64,000 bases of DNA from contig NZ_JAKZKW010000001.1 in the NCBI RefSeq assembly GCF_022808695.1, positions 124,001 through 188,000 of the forward strand, read 5' to 3'. A model generated the notes under the pieces. The model did no database searches. It was not told where the DNA came from and saw only the letters and a list, made by a program, of their open reading frames with translations. The position numbers were made by a program, and so were the translations under genes. Each line of letters starts with the position of its first letter. Within the stretch, counting starts at the first letter, position 1. Source of the stretch: Fundidesulfovibrio soli. GTDB lineage: Bacteria > Desulfobacterota > Desulfovibrionia > Desulfovibrionales > Desulfovibrionaceae. This document shows positions 43,395-52,874 of this stretch, piece by piece.

Positions 43395-46300
43395 CTATTG
43401 TCGTACCTTGCTCAAATCAAAAGATTGTTTAGACACCTGGAGCCAGTCAAGCAGACCTTGGCCCGTTGCAAAGCGCATCCCCCCTACAGTCATCCGTAGG
43501 GAACCACCTTGGACGATGTCCGCCAGTTTCTCGGTGACAGCACGCAGAGTGGGGCCGTCGTAACCGCTGTCCAAGGCCCCAGAATAATCAATGCTCTGTA
43601 GTCCGTCACTACTTTCAGCAGTCAAGCCGATGTCATGGGCTGTCACTGCGGATGTGCTCTCTAGTCGCGTAATGAAATCCCAGACTTGGCCTGGGTCGTC
43701 CAGTTTGGTTTTGAGAAGCCACTGGGCAGGTTTGGCCAGGTCAAGAGTGCGCTCTTCCTGCCCTTGTTGAGGGATGGTGATTCGGACGACTTCAGATTGA
43801 AGTTGGTAGGCTGAAGCTACGGCCATGGCGCAAACCACTCTGCAACCGCCAGGCACCCGAACCGGACCGGAATAGGTTGCGGAGAGCATGGGTGTGGGGG
43901 AGGACCCGTCCGTGGTGTAGCGGATGGTTACTCCCCCCGCCTTGGGTAGAGCGGAAAGTTCTACCTCGTAGTGGTCACCCCGGTTGTGGAGTTGGTACTT
44001 GAGCCGCAATTTGGCAGTCCATTCCTTGACCGCGCTGACCCGTTCTGGTTGAGCGGGATCATGAGCCAAGAAACGATACCGCAAGGCAGTGGCTTCGAAT
44101 CGAGCAGGGGTAGGCACTGGGGTAGATGCGGGTGTGGGGTCGGCGTCCCCGGTTTCGTAAACCACAGCTTCAGCGTGCAGGGGCTCAATTTTCAAATACG
44201 TGCGACCATCCCCGTCTTCATCAGTTGACAGCTCTCGGATTGCTACTTCTGGGCTGGGCGGTGGGAACGGTCCACGCCGGACATGGTTGCCTTCCTCTCT
44301 CCAAAGGGCCCGGCGTAAGCAATCGGCCTTGAGGTCGTCCAGGGCTGATACCTTGTGCAAAGGCCAGGACGTATTCACGGCTGCATTGCGTTTGAAATCA
44401 CTCCAGAGAACGACTTTGGTCTCCGCACTGCCGAAAAGACGAGCTTCGGCCCGAGCCCGGAAGCTATCATCATCGATCTTCGTGGTAAATTTCTGGGCGT
44501 TTTCAAGGGTCTTACGAATGGTAGCCTCGCCGCTTTGATTGCCTGCAAAGGCCAGCTCGATGCCAGACGTTCTCAAGGCATTATTGATAGACGGGTAAAC
44601 GAGTTGATCAAAGGCTTCTTTCAGAGCGGCACTGAATTGTAAATTGACCCGATCTTCTAGGGAATCAAGGGCGCGCCATTGAGGGTCGTCGGACGGCGTG
44701 TTTTCCGCACGCAACTCGTCTCCAATGCTTTGCAATGCCCTGGCCTGACGAGCGCAGTCCAGCACTTTCTGGAAGGTATCACGCGATCCTGATAGAAATA
44801 ATACTCGATTTTTATACTGCTGCTGGCCCCACCAGTCCTGCCAATCTGAAGAAATGGGCAGTCGGTTGGCCTGGCCTCCAGGGCGAACAATTACCAGGGT
44901 GGTTTTGTCCTGTTCAATTTGAACTTCGTCCAGGGGAGGCAGGATTCGCGCCACTTGGTAGCAATCCCGCAGGCTGGGGGAGAAATCTTTCTCTAAATGC
45001 TCTTTGAGCATGCGGTCTACCACTTCTGAATGCAGAGACTGAGCAGTGGAACGCAATTTTGCGGCCAAGTTTTGTTGGTTCTTAAAATAATAACGCCCGT
45101 CAGGGGAGTTGTGCAGATACCAAGCCCTGGTTGCGAGTTTATCCAGAACGTTGGCCTTGAAAGTAGACAGGTCGCGGCCAGGACGCTGTAAACCGTCGAC
45201 TAACTGAAATTCACGCAGCCCATGAATGGCCCCAGGTGTAGTGGAGAGAGAGGCCACGAGCATGAGCCGGGCGGCGTCCGAGGCGTCAGTTGTGTCATTA
45301 GCGAGGTCGATCTGTTCCACTTCGGCATCGCCGCCGTGGGCAATGTCGTGGGCAATAGCTTCGCTCAATGAAGGATTGATGGTTCTGATTTCCGACGCCA
45401 GTTCGTCGTCATTCAAGTCAATATCGTAGGGGTGGATTAAGTCCAGCTCTGTGGCCTTCTGCCCTTTCCACAGATTGGTAATGATCATCTGCATTAGGCG
45501 GATTACTCCGCGTGTTTGCTGAAATCCTTCATTCTCTTTGAACTTACCCACGAGTTCGCGCAAGTCTGGATGGAAGGGATAGGAATCCAAAATCCGAGTG
45601 TACAAGCTTTCCGGCGCGGTGGTGGTCAGATTCATGCGAGTTGCTTCTCGCAGGGCATCCCGGTAGCGGCTCGCCACGTTCTGGATATCCGCCTCAGGAG
45701 CAATCCGTTCAAAAAGTCGTTTACGCAAAATGTGGTATAGTTCGTCTCCGTTGGGATTGACCGGAGTGATAGGTACTGCGATGCGTTTTGCTTCAGAGGT
45801 TATGCCCTGTACGGCCCTCGTAAAGGCGGCTTCCAGGCTTGATTGCCCGACGCGATAATTGGTTCCGGCCAAGTCTGACAACACTAGGCAGGCGCTATCC
45901 ATTTCAGCCACAGCAACGAATAAATTGGCCAAGGCCGTGGTGGTCACCAAGGCCAGGTCGCCATGCCCCACAGGGACTGCTGCCGCATATTCCAGATATG
46001 GCGGCAATTCATCTAGGAAAATGACCAGGGGATCGCCGCCAAGCAATTGCTTCCAGGCCTCGGGGCCAGGTGCGCTTAAAAGTGGAGCTACGTACCGGGC
46101 GAATTGCTCCGCCTTGCCTAGCTGCTCGGCGATAGAACCCCAGATGCCGCCCGGAGCGTCTGTATTTCGACCATTAAAGCCTACAACACGACATCGGGTC
46201 AGGCGAGGGGCCGGATTCTTCTCTGCCAAAACTCGACTGCGCAGGTCAGGGTCTCGAGCCAGGAGGCCAAGAGCTATCATACTATGCGTTTTACCGCCGC

Positions 46301-46526
46301 CCATGGCTTGGGAAAGCTGGAACACAGACGATCCAGCCCCCCCGCCGCCCAAATGGCGGAAGACTCGGTCGACCAGGGTCAGCATTCCGGTGGTGAAATA
46401 GTTCTCTTCGAAAAACTCAGGACCATTAACCTGCCCCTTGAGGAAGGTTTCCAGGCTGAGCATTGTTGCTCGACGGTCTACCGCGAAAACAGACGGGCGT
46501 GGGGCACACAGGGCGTGAATACTCAT
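43395..46526 (-). CDS. DUF499 ATPase
   Basis: A 1043-residue protein with a P-loop at LSQAMGGGKTHSM (about 71-83) and Walker B at PLVIFLDELPPYLE (about 166-179), the DUF499 ATPase arrangement. The central region is large and helical. Near residue 870-890 there is a chitobiase-type beta motif (VTIRYTTDGSSPT), which is seen as an accessory domain in such proteins. It is the first gene of the operon ATPase, DUF3780, methylase, helicase, all on the minus strand with gaps of 9 bp or less. Its likely role is to power DNA translocation or recognition for the system. Confidence 0.88.
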   Translation of the reverse strand: MSIHALCAPRPSVFAVDRRATMLSLETFLKGQVNGPEFFEENYFTTGMLTLVDRVFRHLGGGGAGSSVFQLSQAMGGGKTHSMIALGLLARDPDLRSRVLAEKNPAPRLTRCRVVGFNGRNTDAPGGIWGSIAEQLGKAEQFARYVAPLLSAPGPEAWKQLLGGDPLVIFLDELPPYLEYAAAVPVGHGDLALVTTTALANLFVAVAEMDSACLVLSDLAGTNYRVGQSSLEAAFTRAVQGITSEAKRIAVPITPVNPNGDELYHILRKRLFERIAPEADIQNVASRYRDALREATRMNLTTTAPESLYTRILDSYPFHPDLRELVGKFKENEGFQQTRGVIRLMQMIITNLWKGQKATELDLIHPYDIDLNDDELASEIRTINPSLSEAIAHDIAHGGDAEVEQIDLANDTTDASDAARLMLVASLSTTPGAIHGLREFQLVDGLQRPGRDLSTFKANVLDKLATRAWYLHNSPDGRYYFKNQQNLAAKLRSTAQSLHSEVVDRMLKEHLEKDFSPSLRDCYQVARILPPLDEVQIEQDKTTLVIVRPGGQANRLPISSDWQDWWGQQQYKNRVLFLSGSRDTFQKVLDCARQARALQSIGDELRAENTPSDDPQWRALDSLEDRVNLQFSAALKEAFDQLVYPSINNALRTSGIELAFAGNQSGEATIRKTLENAQKFTTKIDDDSFRARAEARLFGSAETKVVLWSDFKRNAAVNTSWPLHKVSALDDLKADCLRRALWREEGNHVRRGPFPPPSPEVAIRELSTDEDGDGRTYLKIEPLHAEAVVYETGDADPTPASTPVPTPARFEATALRYRFLAHDPAQPERVSAVKEWTAKLRLKYQLHNRGDHYEVELSALPKAGGVTIRYTTDGSSPTPMLSATYSGPVRVPGGCRVVCAMAVASAYQLQSEVVRITIPQQGQEERTLDLAKPAQWLLKTKLDDPGQVWDFITRLESTSAVTAHDIGLTAESSDGLQSIDYSGALDSGYDGPTLRAVTEKLADIVQGGSLRMTVGGMRFATGQGLLDWLQVSKQSFDLSKVRQ

Positions 46527-46862
46527 TTGTCAATCCCTTTTCAGTGATTGTGTGAAGAAGGCTGCCATGGGAACCATGGCTGAACCCGTAAGTCCGCAAG
46601 TAGGTCCTTGCCGATGCATTCCATTTGCGAATATGCTAACATATTTATACACACAGAATTGCCTCTTCAGGTGACTAACACTCCTTAATGATCCGCCCGC
46701 CAATGCACTTCTGCTCGACGATCTGGGGTGTAGGAGTGATGGCGTATTTCGCACAATGCTTGGAGATCGCAAGGACTGTCGCCCTTGTAATCAAGGCCTG
46801 AAACTGCTCGAAAGCCTACTTCGTAAGTTTTTGTTTTGTTTCTTGTGCTCGTAATCATGCTC
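46527..46862. other. Intergenic region before the DUF499 operon
   Basis: About 335 bp with no credible gene. It must contain the promoter of the minus-strand DUF499 operon; an AT-rich patch around 46632-46660 (including TATAAATATGTT on the minus strand) is the best candidate. The base composition dips here relative to both neighbours. Confidence 0.4.
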
Positions 46863-48614
46863 TTATTCGATAGTTTCGTCCGCGCTCTTAGGGCCTGCTG
46901 CGACTTCAAGATTCCAGTGCGACTTCAGGATGCCAAGGAGACGTTCTTGGCGCTTAGACAAAACATCAGGCGTCCAAGCAATCTCTGACCTGACTTCCTG
47001 CGTCAGGATAAAGGGAGACGCGGTGCCCTTGCCATTGAAGTAAACGTTCTTTTTGGTAGCGAAATCATAGTTGCTGGCTGCCGGGTTTTTTCGGAAGTGC
47101 AACGGAACCAGGTTTGCCAATCGGTGCGTCCACGAAGCGCGCTCGTCATCATTTGGGAACCACTTGATCCATTCAGAGTCTGCTGGTGGGGTCTGCGGTA
47201 GAACGTGCTCAAGCGAGAGATGATTGAACACCTGCTTCTTGCTACCGTCGCTAACCAGCGCTTCAAGGCGCAGTACCAGGGCCATTCGGGCCTTGGGCAG
47301 CTTGCTGTATATCTCCCCGTCAAGAGCTGCGAGGAATTCATGCTTTTGCTTGTCGGTGAGATCAAGTGTTTTCAGCGCCGCCAGGTCGCCATCGAAGGCA
47401 TCCGGCTCGATCTCTTTGGTGAGATCGGCATAGGTCTCGATGCGAACGTTGATGCCCGCCTTGGTGATGAGCAAGAAGTAAGTCAGGCGTTCAAGTGCTT
47501 TGAAGAAGTTAACGAGTAGATTAGGCTGCTGGCGGAAGCGTTTAAAATAGACCAACGCCGGAGGCACCCAATCCTTGAAATCGACACGGTTCAGCCACGA
47601 CAGGTAGTCATTGATCGCCTCGGCCTGCTCGGTCGCCTCGAAGTCGGCATCCCGAACGAAGTTCCATACTTCAGAATAGGGCTTGATTACGTCGTCGATT
47701 AGCTCGACTGGCTTTTTGTACTCAGTGACGTGCTCCCGGAACTCCTTGACCAACGTTGCCCGCTGTTTTTGTTTTGCGTAGATAGTTCTGATATGCCCGA
47801 ACAGATCTCCGAAAGCGTCGCGACCGAGTGTGCTTTCGATGCGACTCCACTCCTTGGCATAGGAACGGCTTTTCTCTTCGCCCGCAAGGTTGCGAATCGA
47901 ACCTAGCACTGCCGCTTTGAGAATATCGATGGGTGCGAGGTCGAGTCCCCGGTTATTCAGCACCGAAAAGATGCGATATGCGGCCTCAAGATCTGGCGTT
48001 GAAATGATAACCAATGAGCAATTGTTGGCTAAAAACTTCCAGAACGCGTTGCGCTCATCAGGTGTCAGAGCGGTGGTCTTTGCCAACAGTAAGGTGGCGT
48101 TTTCGCGGTAACGCAACTGGCTGTCTTCGAGCTTTTCTGTGCTGGTGACGAGACTGTCGATCCCACCTGGTTCTTGTATATATTTCCGAAAAAAAGCAGC
48201 GTCCTCCTCGCGGGCGGTAAACCGATAGCCTGTCGCCTTACCCAGCATTTCATCTCCTTCCTCGTATAGGAAGGGAGTCACGCTTTTGACGCCCTGAGGA
48301 TGGCTAGCTGCCTCCCAAGCAGCGCGCAGGGCTGCAAATAGCATTGTGAGTGTAGTGAGCCGCTGTTGCCCATCCACGACCATCGCTTTCGCGTCGCGGT
48401 CATTCTTGATTAGGACGATGCTGCCCATAAAGTACTGGCTTGTGGCTCCATTGCTACGGGCGTCCTGCATTGCCGAGACCAGATCGTTAAACAACTCTTC
48501 GGCTTGTTCAGTCGTCCATGCGTACGGGCGCTGGTAGTCCGGGATTTCGAACTGGTAGCTGCCTTCGAAGATCTCTCGGATCAGCCGGTCGTGTGCTTCA
48601 AGTGTCTTTGCCAT
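46863..48614 (-). CDS. DUF262-DUF1524 (GmrSD-like) nuclease
   Basis: A 583-residue protein. The N-terminal DUF262 (ParB/Srx-like NTPase) domain has IPDYQRPYAW (about 24-33) and the hallmark VVDGQQRLTTLTML (about 78-91). The C-terminal DUF1524 domain is an HNH-type nuclease with HLSLEHVLPQTP and HRLANLVPLHFRKNPAASN. Both halves of the GmrS/GmrD pair are in one chain, as in single-polypeptide type IV restriction enzymes that cut modified (glucosylated or otherwise hypermodified) phage DNA. It begins 34 bp after a peptidase-like gene on the same strand. Confidence 0.88.
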   Translation of the reverse strand: MAKTLEAHDRLIREIFEGSYQFEIPDYQRPYAWTTEQAEELFNDLVSAMQDARSNGATSQYFMGSIVLIKNDRDAKAMVVDGQQRLTTLTMLFAALRAAWEAASHPQGVKSVTPFLYEEGDEMLGKATGYRFTAREEDAAFFRKYIQEPGGIDSLVTSTEKLEDSQLRYRENATLLLAKTTALTPDERNAFWKFLANNCSLVIISTPDLEAAYRIFSVLNNRGLDLAPIDILKAAVLGSIRNLAGEEKSRSYAKEWSRIESTLGRDAFGDLFGHIRTIYAKQKQRATLVKEFREHVTEYKKPVELIDDVIKPYSEVWNFVRDADFEATEQAEAINDYLSWLNRVDFKDWVPPALVYFKRFRQQPNLLVNFFKALERLTYFLLITKAGINVRIETYADLTKEIEPDAFDGDLAALKTLDLTDKQKHEFLAALDGEIYSKLPKARMALVLRLEALVSDGSKKQVFNHLSLEHVLPQTPPADSEWIKWFPNDDERASWTHRLANLVPLHFRKNPAASNYDFATKKNVYFNGKGTASPFILTQEVRSEIAWTPDVLSKRQERLLGILKSHWNLEVAAGPKSADETIE

Positions 48615-48648
48615 TGTGCTTGCTATTCCCTGTCATCGCTTGTCTGAA

Positions 48649-49197
48649 CTATTTGGGGGCGTTAGCCAGAATTTTAAGCCCAAAAACTTCGGCTGGGTCT
48701 ATTTCGTGAGGTTTGTTTGTGGTTGTGCCTGCTGTGCATCTAGATTTATTAACTATTTTCAGCCCATCAGAGTCGAACAGTCGCATCTGCTTGTCGGTGA
48801 TAGATTGGACACAGGTCCAGTGATCGTAGGTCTTTCCTAACCCAATAATAGCAGCCTTCTTAGGCACGTTGGATCGAAAGTGATTGACCAAATCCAACCA
48901 CACTCCTGTGATACTCCCCCGCTGGACTGCAATCATTTCATAGTCCAAGCTCCACTGCTTATTAAACTCATTGGAAATATAATTTTTGGCAACCTCAAGC
49001 ATGCCTCTAATGTGTCGTTTGTAAACTCCAGTGCGTAAGGCTTTATTTAAATATTTTTTCTCGTGAAGGTAGTCGATCAGTAAGCCGAATAGGGCTTCAT
49101 CCCGTTCGTTGCCCAGTTTTTTCATGACATTCACGGCGTTAATAATTGAATAGACTCCGCACAGTCCGTCATGCTTCCCTTGGATAGCTGGTGCCAA
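48649..49197 (-). CDS. Predicted papain-fold cysteine peptidase-like protein
   Basis: A 182-residue protein starting at a TTG that has GGAGG 8 bp upstream. The N-terminus GKHDGLCGVYSIINAVN has the Cys-plus-helix form of clan CA enzymes (Cys13 in GLCGVYS). A conserved-looking histidine follows in TYDHWTCVQSI (His126), then a strand ending in LFDSDG (Asp142 or Asp144), which fits a Cys-His-Asp triad in the expected order. Length suits a minimal single-domain enzyme. I do not recognise a named family. It lies between the Sak4-like operon and the DUF262 nuclease, on the same strand. Confidence 0.6.
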   Translation of the reverse strand: MAPAIQGKHDGLCGVYSIINAVNVMKKLGNERDEALFGLLIDYLHEKKYLNKALRTGVYKRHIRGMLEVAKNYISNEFNKQWSLDYEMIAVQRGSITGVWLDLVNHFRSNVPKKAAIIGLGKTYDHWTCVQSITDKQMRLFDSDGLKIVNKSRCTAGTTTNKPHEIDPAEVFGLKILANAPK

Positions 49198-49280
49198 ATT
49201 AGTAGCCTCCGTGAATATATTCAGTGTACGGTCTGCGCCAAGAAAATGGGCCGATTGCTCGACCCGGTAAGGTGTAATGA

Positions 49281-50204
49281 TTAAGCCGCTAGCTTCCTCT
49301 GCCGCAGGATGTCCACAAACTGTCCGAGCTTCTCGTCACGCACCAAACACTGCTTGAGCATAGTGATCTGCTCACTGGTTTGGCTGTTGTTCATCTCGTC
49401 CATCCCTGAAATCTCGTACCGCTCACAAACGTAGGTGGTGTATTCGCCACGGAGATCGTCGATGCCGAGTTGGCCGAAGGTCTCTATCAAGGTTTGCAAT
49501 CCAGGATTTTCGCCCTTGTCGGTCGGAATCGCTGAAGATTCCAACCACCCAAGAAGCCTTCTGCCCGTATGAGAATCGGGCGTCAATCGCAAACCGTCAA
49601 GCAGGCCTGTCCGGTCCTTCGATGCTGTCGCCACATGGCCTTCAATCGAGAGGTCCATGACCACGGTGAATTCATAGTCCAGTCCCTCACGCTGGATGCT
49701 TTGTAATCCGACTTTTGAGACTTTGGTCTTCCCGTTCTCGGTAATGACCTCATATCCGGTCTTGGTTCTGAGTGTCACGATGACATGGCAGGTGCTGGCT
49801 AGGATCGCGTCCACAAGTTGATTGTGGAGAGGCGTTACCTCACGCCATGCATCGAATGAGTTTCGCGTAGCTTTTGCGACACGATCATGGATCGTGAGGA
49901 TGGCTCCTTCGCCTGCCCAGGCGTGGCTTAATGAATCGATGATGAGTACGTCGTACCCTGCCTCCTCAGCTGCCTTGATGCCATCCAGGAACTTCTTGGG
50001 CTCAAAGGGCGGATCAATGCGGAGCACGTCATAGTCGCAGATGTTTGCGTAGAGTGCTCCAGAGCCTCGTTCGGTGTCGATCATTGCGATCTTGCCGCCG
50101 AGGCCTTTTGCGATCTGGAGCGACGAGTAGGTCTTGCCGCTTCCGGCAGGGCCGGTCAAGGCCAAACGGAGCTTCGCTGATTCACGAACTGCCTTCTTGA
50201 ACAT
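49281..50204 (-). CDS. RecA-like ATPase (AAA_24/Sak4-like phage recombination protein)
   Basis: The ATG at 50204 (AAGGAA upstream) gives 307 residues. Walker A is LTGPAGSGKTYS near residue 20, an acidic Walker B is VLIIDSLSHAW (about 87-97), and a later strand reads HVIVTLRTK. This is the AAA_24 pattern of phage nucleotide-binding proteins, including Sak4 single-strand annealing-associated ATPases. The C-terminal 80 residues are a helical tail of variable type. It is 11 bp downstream of the Cas4-like nuclease; the pair suggests DNA recombination or repair during replication of the element. Confidence 0.8.
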   Translation of the reverse strand: MFKKAVRESAKLRLALTGPAGSGKTYSSLQIAKGLGGKIAMIDTERGSGALYANICDYDVLRIDPPFEPKKFLDGIKAAEEAGYDVLIIDSLSHAWAGEGAILTIHDRVAKATRNSFDAWREVTPLHNQLVDAILASTCHVIVTLRTKTGYEVITENGKTKVSKVGLQSIQREGLDYEFTVVMDLSIEGHVATASKDRTGLLDGLRLTPDSHTGRRLLGWLESSAIPTDKGENPGLQTLIETFGQLGIDDLRGEYTTYVCERYEISGMDEMNNSQTSEQITMLKQCLVRDEKLGQFVDILRQRKLAA

Positions 50205-50215
50205 GGCTATTCCTT

Positions 50216-51097
50216 CTATGCCGCCTGATCTTGCGGGTTCATGGAATTGTGAAGGTGTTGGTAGGCCATCACGTCTTTGGTGGCCTGGTAGAACTCGATG
50301 ACATGGTGGCCGAAGGTCTGAATGGCGAGCAAGTTGTTGCCGTGGCACAGGCCTCGAAAGGAACACCAGCCACAGTGCATGCCTGGATTCTTCCAGAAAT
50401 GCCCAAGGCGAATAGCCTCCGCGACCTGACGACATGTCGTGACAAGAGCTTCAAAAGCTTCGATGTCCACGACTGCCTTATCCCAGGTGATCTTGGGTTC
50501 CTTGGTCCTGATGAGATTCAGGAACGCGACCTCGATGGGTTTGGCGTCCCAGTAGTCGGGATATGTCAGCAGGTAGCCATACAACGCCAGTTCCAGCGAG
50601 ATATGCGCTATAGGCATGGATGGGGTGCGCCCCACGGTCTTGATGTCGATAACGGCGGGGCCTGATTCCCCTTGGAAAAGGACGTCAAGAAAACCCCGTA
50701 TAGTAATGTCGTCGAAGACCTCCCCGGTAAACGGATCGGTCAGGATTGCCAGATACTCTTTCTCAACTGCCATGACTTGCATGGGGCCGATGAGTTCCAG
50801 GAATTTCTGTGATTGCGCTAGGCACAAGGCCTGCGCATGCTTATACTCCTTGATGCTGTCATAGCCGCAAGATTCGAAAGGCGTGGATTCCCAGAATCGC
50901 ATGGAAGCGACGGGAAGAACGTCTTCGATGGCGTAGGCGTACATGAGGCCAGACTCAACCAGGTGGTGGATGGCCCGACCTTCAAGTAGCGCCGGATCGT
51001 CTTTGAGCGGTTTCAGCCGCAGGCCGTATCGAAGCCTGAATTTTTCAGGGCATGAGATGTACGCCATGAGCTTCGTCTTCGAGAGAGTGATAGGCAT
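50216..51097 (-). CDS. Cas4/RecB-type PD-(D/E)XK nuclease with iron-sulfur cysteines
   Basis: The ATG at 51097 (AGGAGG upstream) gives 293 residues. Cysteines fit the Cas4/AddB-type cluster: one in YISCPEKFRLRYG near the start and three in MHCGWCSFRGLC near the end. The nuclease core has GRAIHHLVESG, DDITIRGFLDVLF and AVIDIKT (Asp...Asp-x-Lys), and the Gln/Tyr-type motif LELALYGYL. It should act as an exonuclease on DNA ends. It is inside a tight six-gene operon headed by a Ycf46-like ATPase. Confidence 0.85.
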   Translation of the reverse strand: MPITLSKTKLMAYISCPEKFRLRYGLRLKPLKDDPALLEGRAIHHLVESGLMYAYAIEDVLPVASMRFWESTPFESCGYDSIKEYKHAQALCLAQSQKFLELIGPMQVMAVEKEYLAILTDPFTGEVFDDITIRGFLDVLFQGESGPAVIDIKTVGRTPSMPIAHISLELALYGYLLTYPDYWDAKPIEVAFLNLIRTKEPKITWDKAVVDIEAFEALVTTCRQVAEAIRLGHFWKNPGMHCGWCSFRGLCHGNNLLAIQTFGHHVIEFYQATKDVMAYQHLHNSMNPQDQAA

Positions 51098-51209
51098 GGG
51101 TCCTCCTGTGTCTTTCTTTCGTTCCAGAAATAGGAAAGGGGAGGCAGCCGTTGTGGCCACCTCCCCATGTGATTGATTGTTTCTGATCTTCTGACGCAAT
51201 CGCTAGTTG

Positions 51210-52121
51210 CTAGGCTGCGTCTGGGAGAAGTAACCCCCTTTCGCCATCATCCAGATGGATGCGGCGTCTGGGCATCTCTTCGATGGCAGCGTCGATGGAT
51301 GCTTTGAGCGTGTTGAAGTCCTTTGTGAATTTCTGCCGAAGCACATCGTTGTACTGCACACCGTAGGAATTGCCGTTGATGGTCTTTACGAGACCTCGGG
51401 CCTCTTCGACCAACGCTGACAACTTGTCGTCCTGGAACAGATTCCTGTCAGAGAACCCGTCCAAGAACTCATTTATCCTGTTGGTCATATTGGAGCGGAT
51501 AACCTTGGGCTTGTCGCCGCCGGTAATCTTGTCGGAGAGATGGTTGATGATCTCGCCGAATTCTTCACGGAGCGCGGCCATGGCCAATTCGCGTGTTTCA
51601 GCCATCAACTCCAGGAACTTGGTCTTCTCCTTCTGATAGATGTCAGGGGAGAGGAACGAAGCCTTTGACGGAACATCCAGGACCACGAAACTCCATGTGA
51701 AGCGGAACTTCTGCTTGATGTCCTGGGGATAGTCGGTCTCGGAGAACAGGTCGCCGAGAGCGGCCTTGGCTTCTTCGCGTGCGTCCTCGTAGAACGCTGC
51801 AAAGGTCTCAACTTTGGACAGGAACTCGGATTTGAGCATTTCCAGCCTGTTGTCGATGTCGTCGATGATGTCCTTGGGGACGAGGTGAAGTCCTGCCATG
51901 GGAAACGGCAGGGCGTATCGGGCCAGGAGCTTCCGAGCTTGCTGAATTGAGGTCTTGATGGGACCGAGCAGTTCGGGATTGACCAGGAGCTTCTTGCCTT
52001 TCAACCAGTCCGGGCTGCTGCCAAGGTTGCCCATGAGGCTCTGGTTGATGTTCTTGGTGCCGATCCAACACGACGTAGCGAGTTGGACCAAACATGCCTT
52101 CTTAAACATGTCGTTGCTCAT
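51210..52121 (-). CDS. DUF3150 protein
   Basis: A 303-residue helical protein with AAGGAG before its ATG. Features: an N-terminal DMFKKACLVQLATSCWIGTK segment, central long helices (EDAREEAKAALGDLFS), FRFTWSFVVLDVP, and a C-terminal patch RRRIHLDD. This fits DUF3150, which occurs in phages and integrative elements near AAA ATPase genes. Function unknown. It lies 25 bp after the DUF2997 gene. Confidence 0.7.
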   Translation of the reverse strand: MSNDMFKKACLVQLATSCWIGTKNINQSLMGNLGSSPDWLKGKKLLVNPELLGPIKTSIQQARKLLARYALPFPMAGLHLVPKDIIDDIDNRLEMLKSEFLSKVETFAAFYEDAREEAKAALGDLFSETDYPQDIKQKFRFTWSFVVLDVPSKASFLSPDIYQKEKTKFLELMAETRELAMAALREEFGEIINHLSDKITGGDKPKVIRSNMTNRINEFLDGFSDRNLFQDDKLSALVEEARGLVKTINGNSYGVQYNDVLRQKFTKDFNTLKASIDAAIEEMPRRRIHLDDGERGLLLPDAA

Positions 52122-52146
52122 GATGCTTTTCTCCTTTGGCGTCTAT

Positions 52147-52347
52147 TCAGCCACACAGGTTGATGTGCTTGCGGATTTCGACCTTGTCTTTCTGGTAGAA
52201 CATCGGCGTGAGATACTGCGAGAGTTCCTTGCCGAGTAAACTCTTAAGGAACGCAGACTCCTCTAGGCACACAGCGCCTTTGAAGCCTTTGGTCTCGATC
52301 CGGGTTTCCCCGGAATCGTCGATGTCCACGACAATTTGTTTCTGCAT
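52147..52347 (-). CDS. DUF2997 small protein
   Basis: Counted from ATG 52347 (GAAGGTG upstream) the protein has 66 residues. The sequence QIVVDIDDSGETRIETKGFKG followed by CLEESAFLKSLLG is the DUF2997 pattern, a small beta-plus-helix protein. The family regularly neighbours DUF1257 and Ycf46-type AAA genes, which are exactly the two genes upstream here. Function unknown. Confidence 0.82.
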   Translation of the reverse strand: MQKQIVVDIDDSGETRIETKGFKGAVCLEESAFLKSLLGKELSQYLTPMFYQKDKVEIRKHINLCG

Positions 52348-52437
52348 AGGCAAAACACCTTCTTTTCCACACGTGCAAACACTGGTGGACGGGTAAAAGG
52401 GCATGGGGCCGAGATTTGGATGAAAACTTGGGACGGA

Positions 52438-52860
52438 TTAGGACGAGAGGATCAAGCGGATTCCAGTGGCTGTCTTCTGTTCGACTACGCGGTAATTGCG
52501 TCTTCGAGCCTCCTGGATGGTGCGTTCAGCACCGTATGCTTGCTTGAGTTTCCCGCCACCGTCTCCGATGGCGTTCTTGAGACGCGTATCCCAGAAGTCT
52601 GCGAGGAGCAGGAACTTGTGTCCTTGCTGAACAATGCCGATCTCATAGGATGCGTTGGGGATGTGTATGGCATGATGACATTTACCAAGATCTTTCTCGG
52701 TGATGCCGTCTGGCAGCGGATACCGGTCGGGTTGGACCAGGCGTCCGTACCAAACGTATGAGCGCTGATTCTCACGGAATTCAAGACCGAGGCGCAGGCA
52801 TGCCTGTTTGAGGCAGTGCAAGTCTGTGATCTCAATCTCAATGGTTGAGACGTGTGACAC
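52438..52860 (-). CDS. DUF1257 (Ycf35-like) protein
   Basis: A 140-residue protein from a GTG with GGAGG 6 bp upstream. The start SHVSTIEIEITDLHCLKQACLRLGL is the typical DUF1257 opening. The rest alternates beta strands and a long C-terminal helix-strand unit (AERTIQEARRRNYRVVEQ). It lies 14 bp after the AAA gene. DUF1257, DUF2997 and Ycf46 form a recurring trio, best known from cyanobacteria and plastids and also carried by phages and plasmids; the joint function is not established. Confidence 0.82.
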   Translation of the reverse strand: MSHVSTIEIEITDLHCLKQACLRLGLEFRENQRSYVWYGRLVQPDRYPLPDGITEKDLGKCHHAIHIPNASYEIGIVQQGHKFLLLADFWDTRLKNAIGDGGGKLKQAYGAERTIQEARRRNYRVVEQKTATGIRLILSS

Positions 52861-52874
52861 ATCAGACCTCCTTG

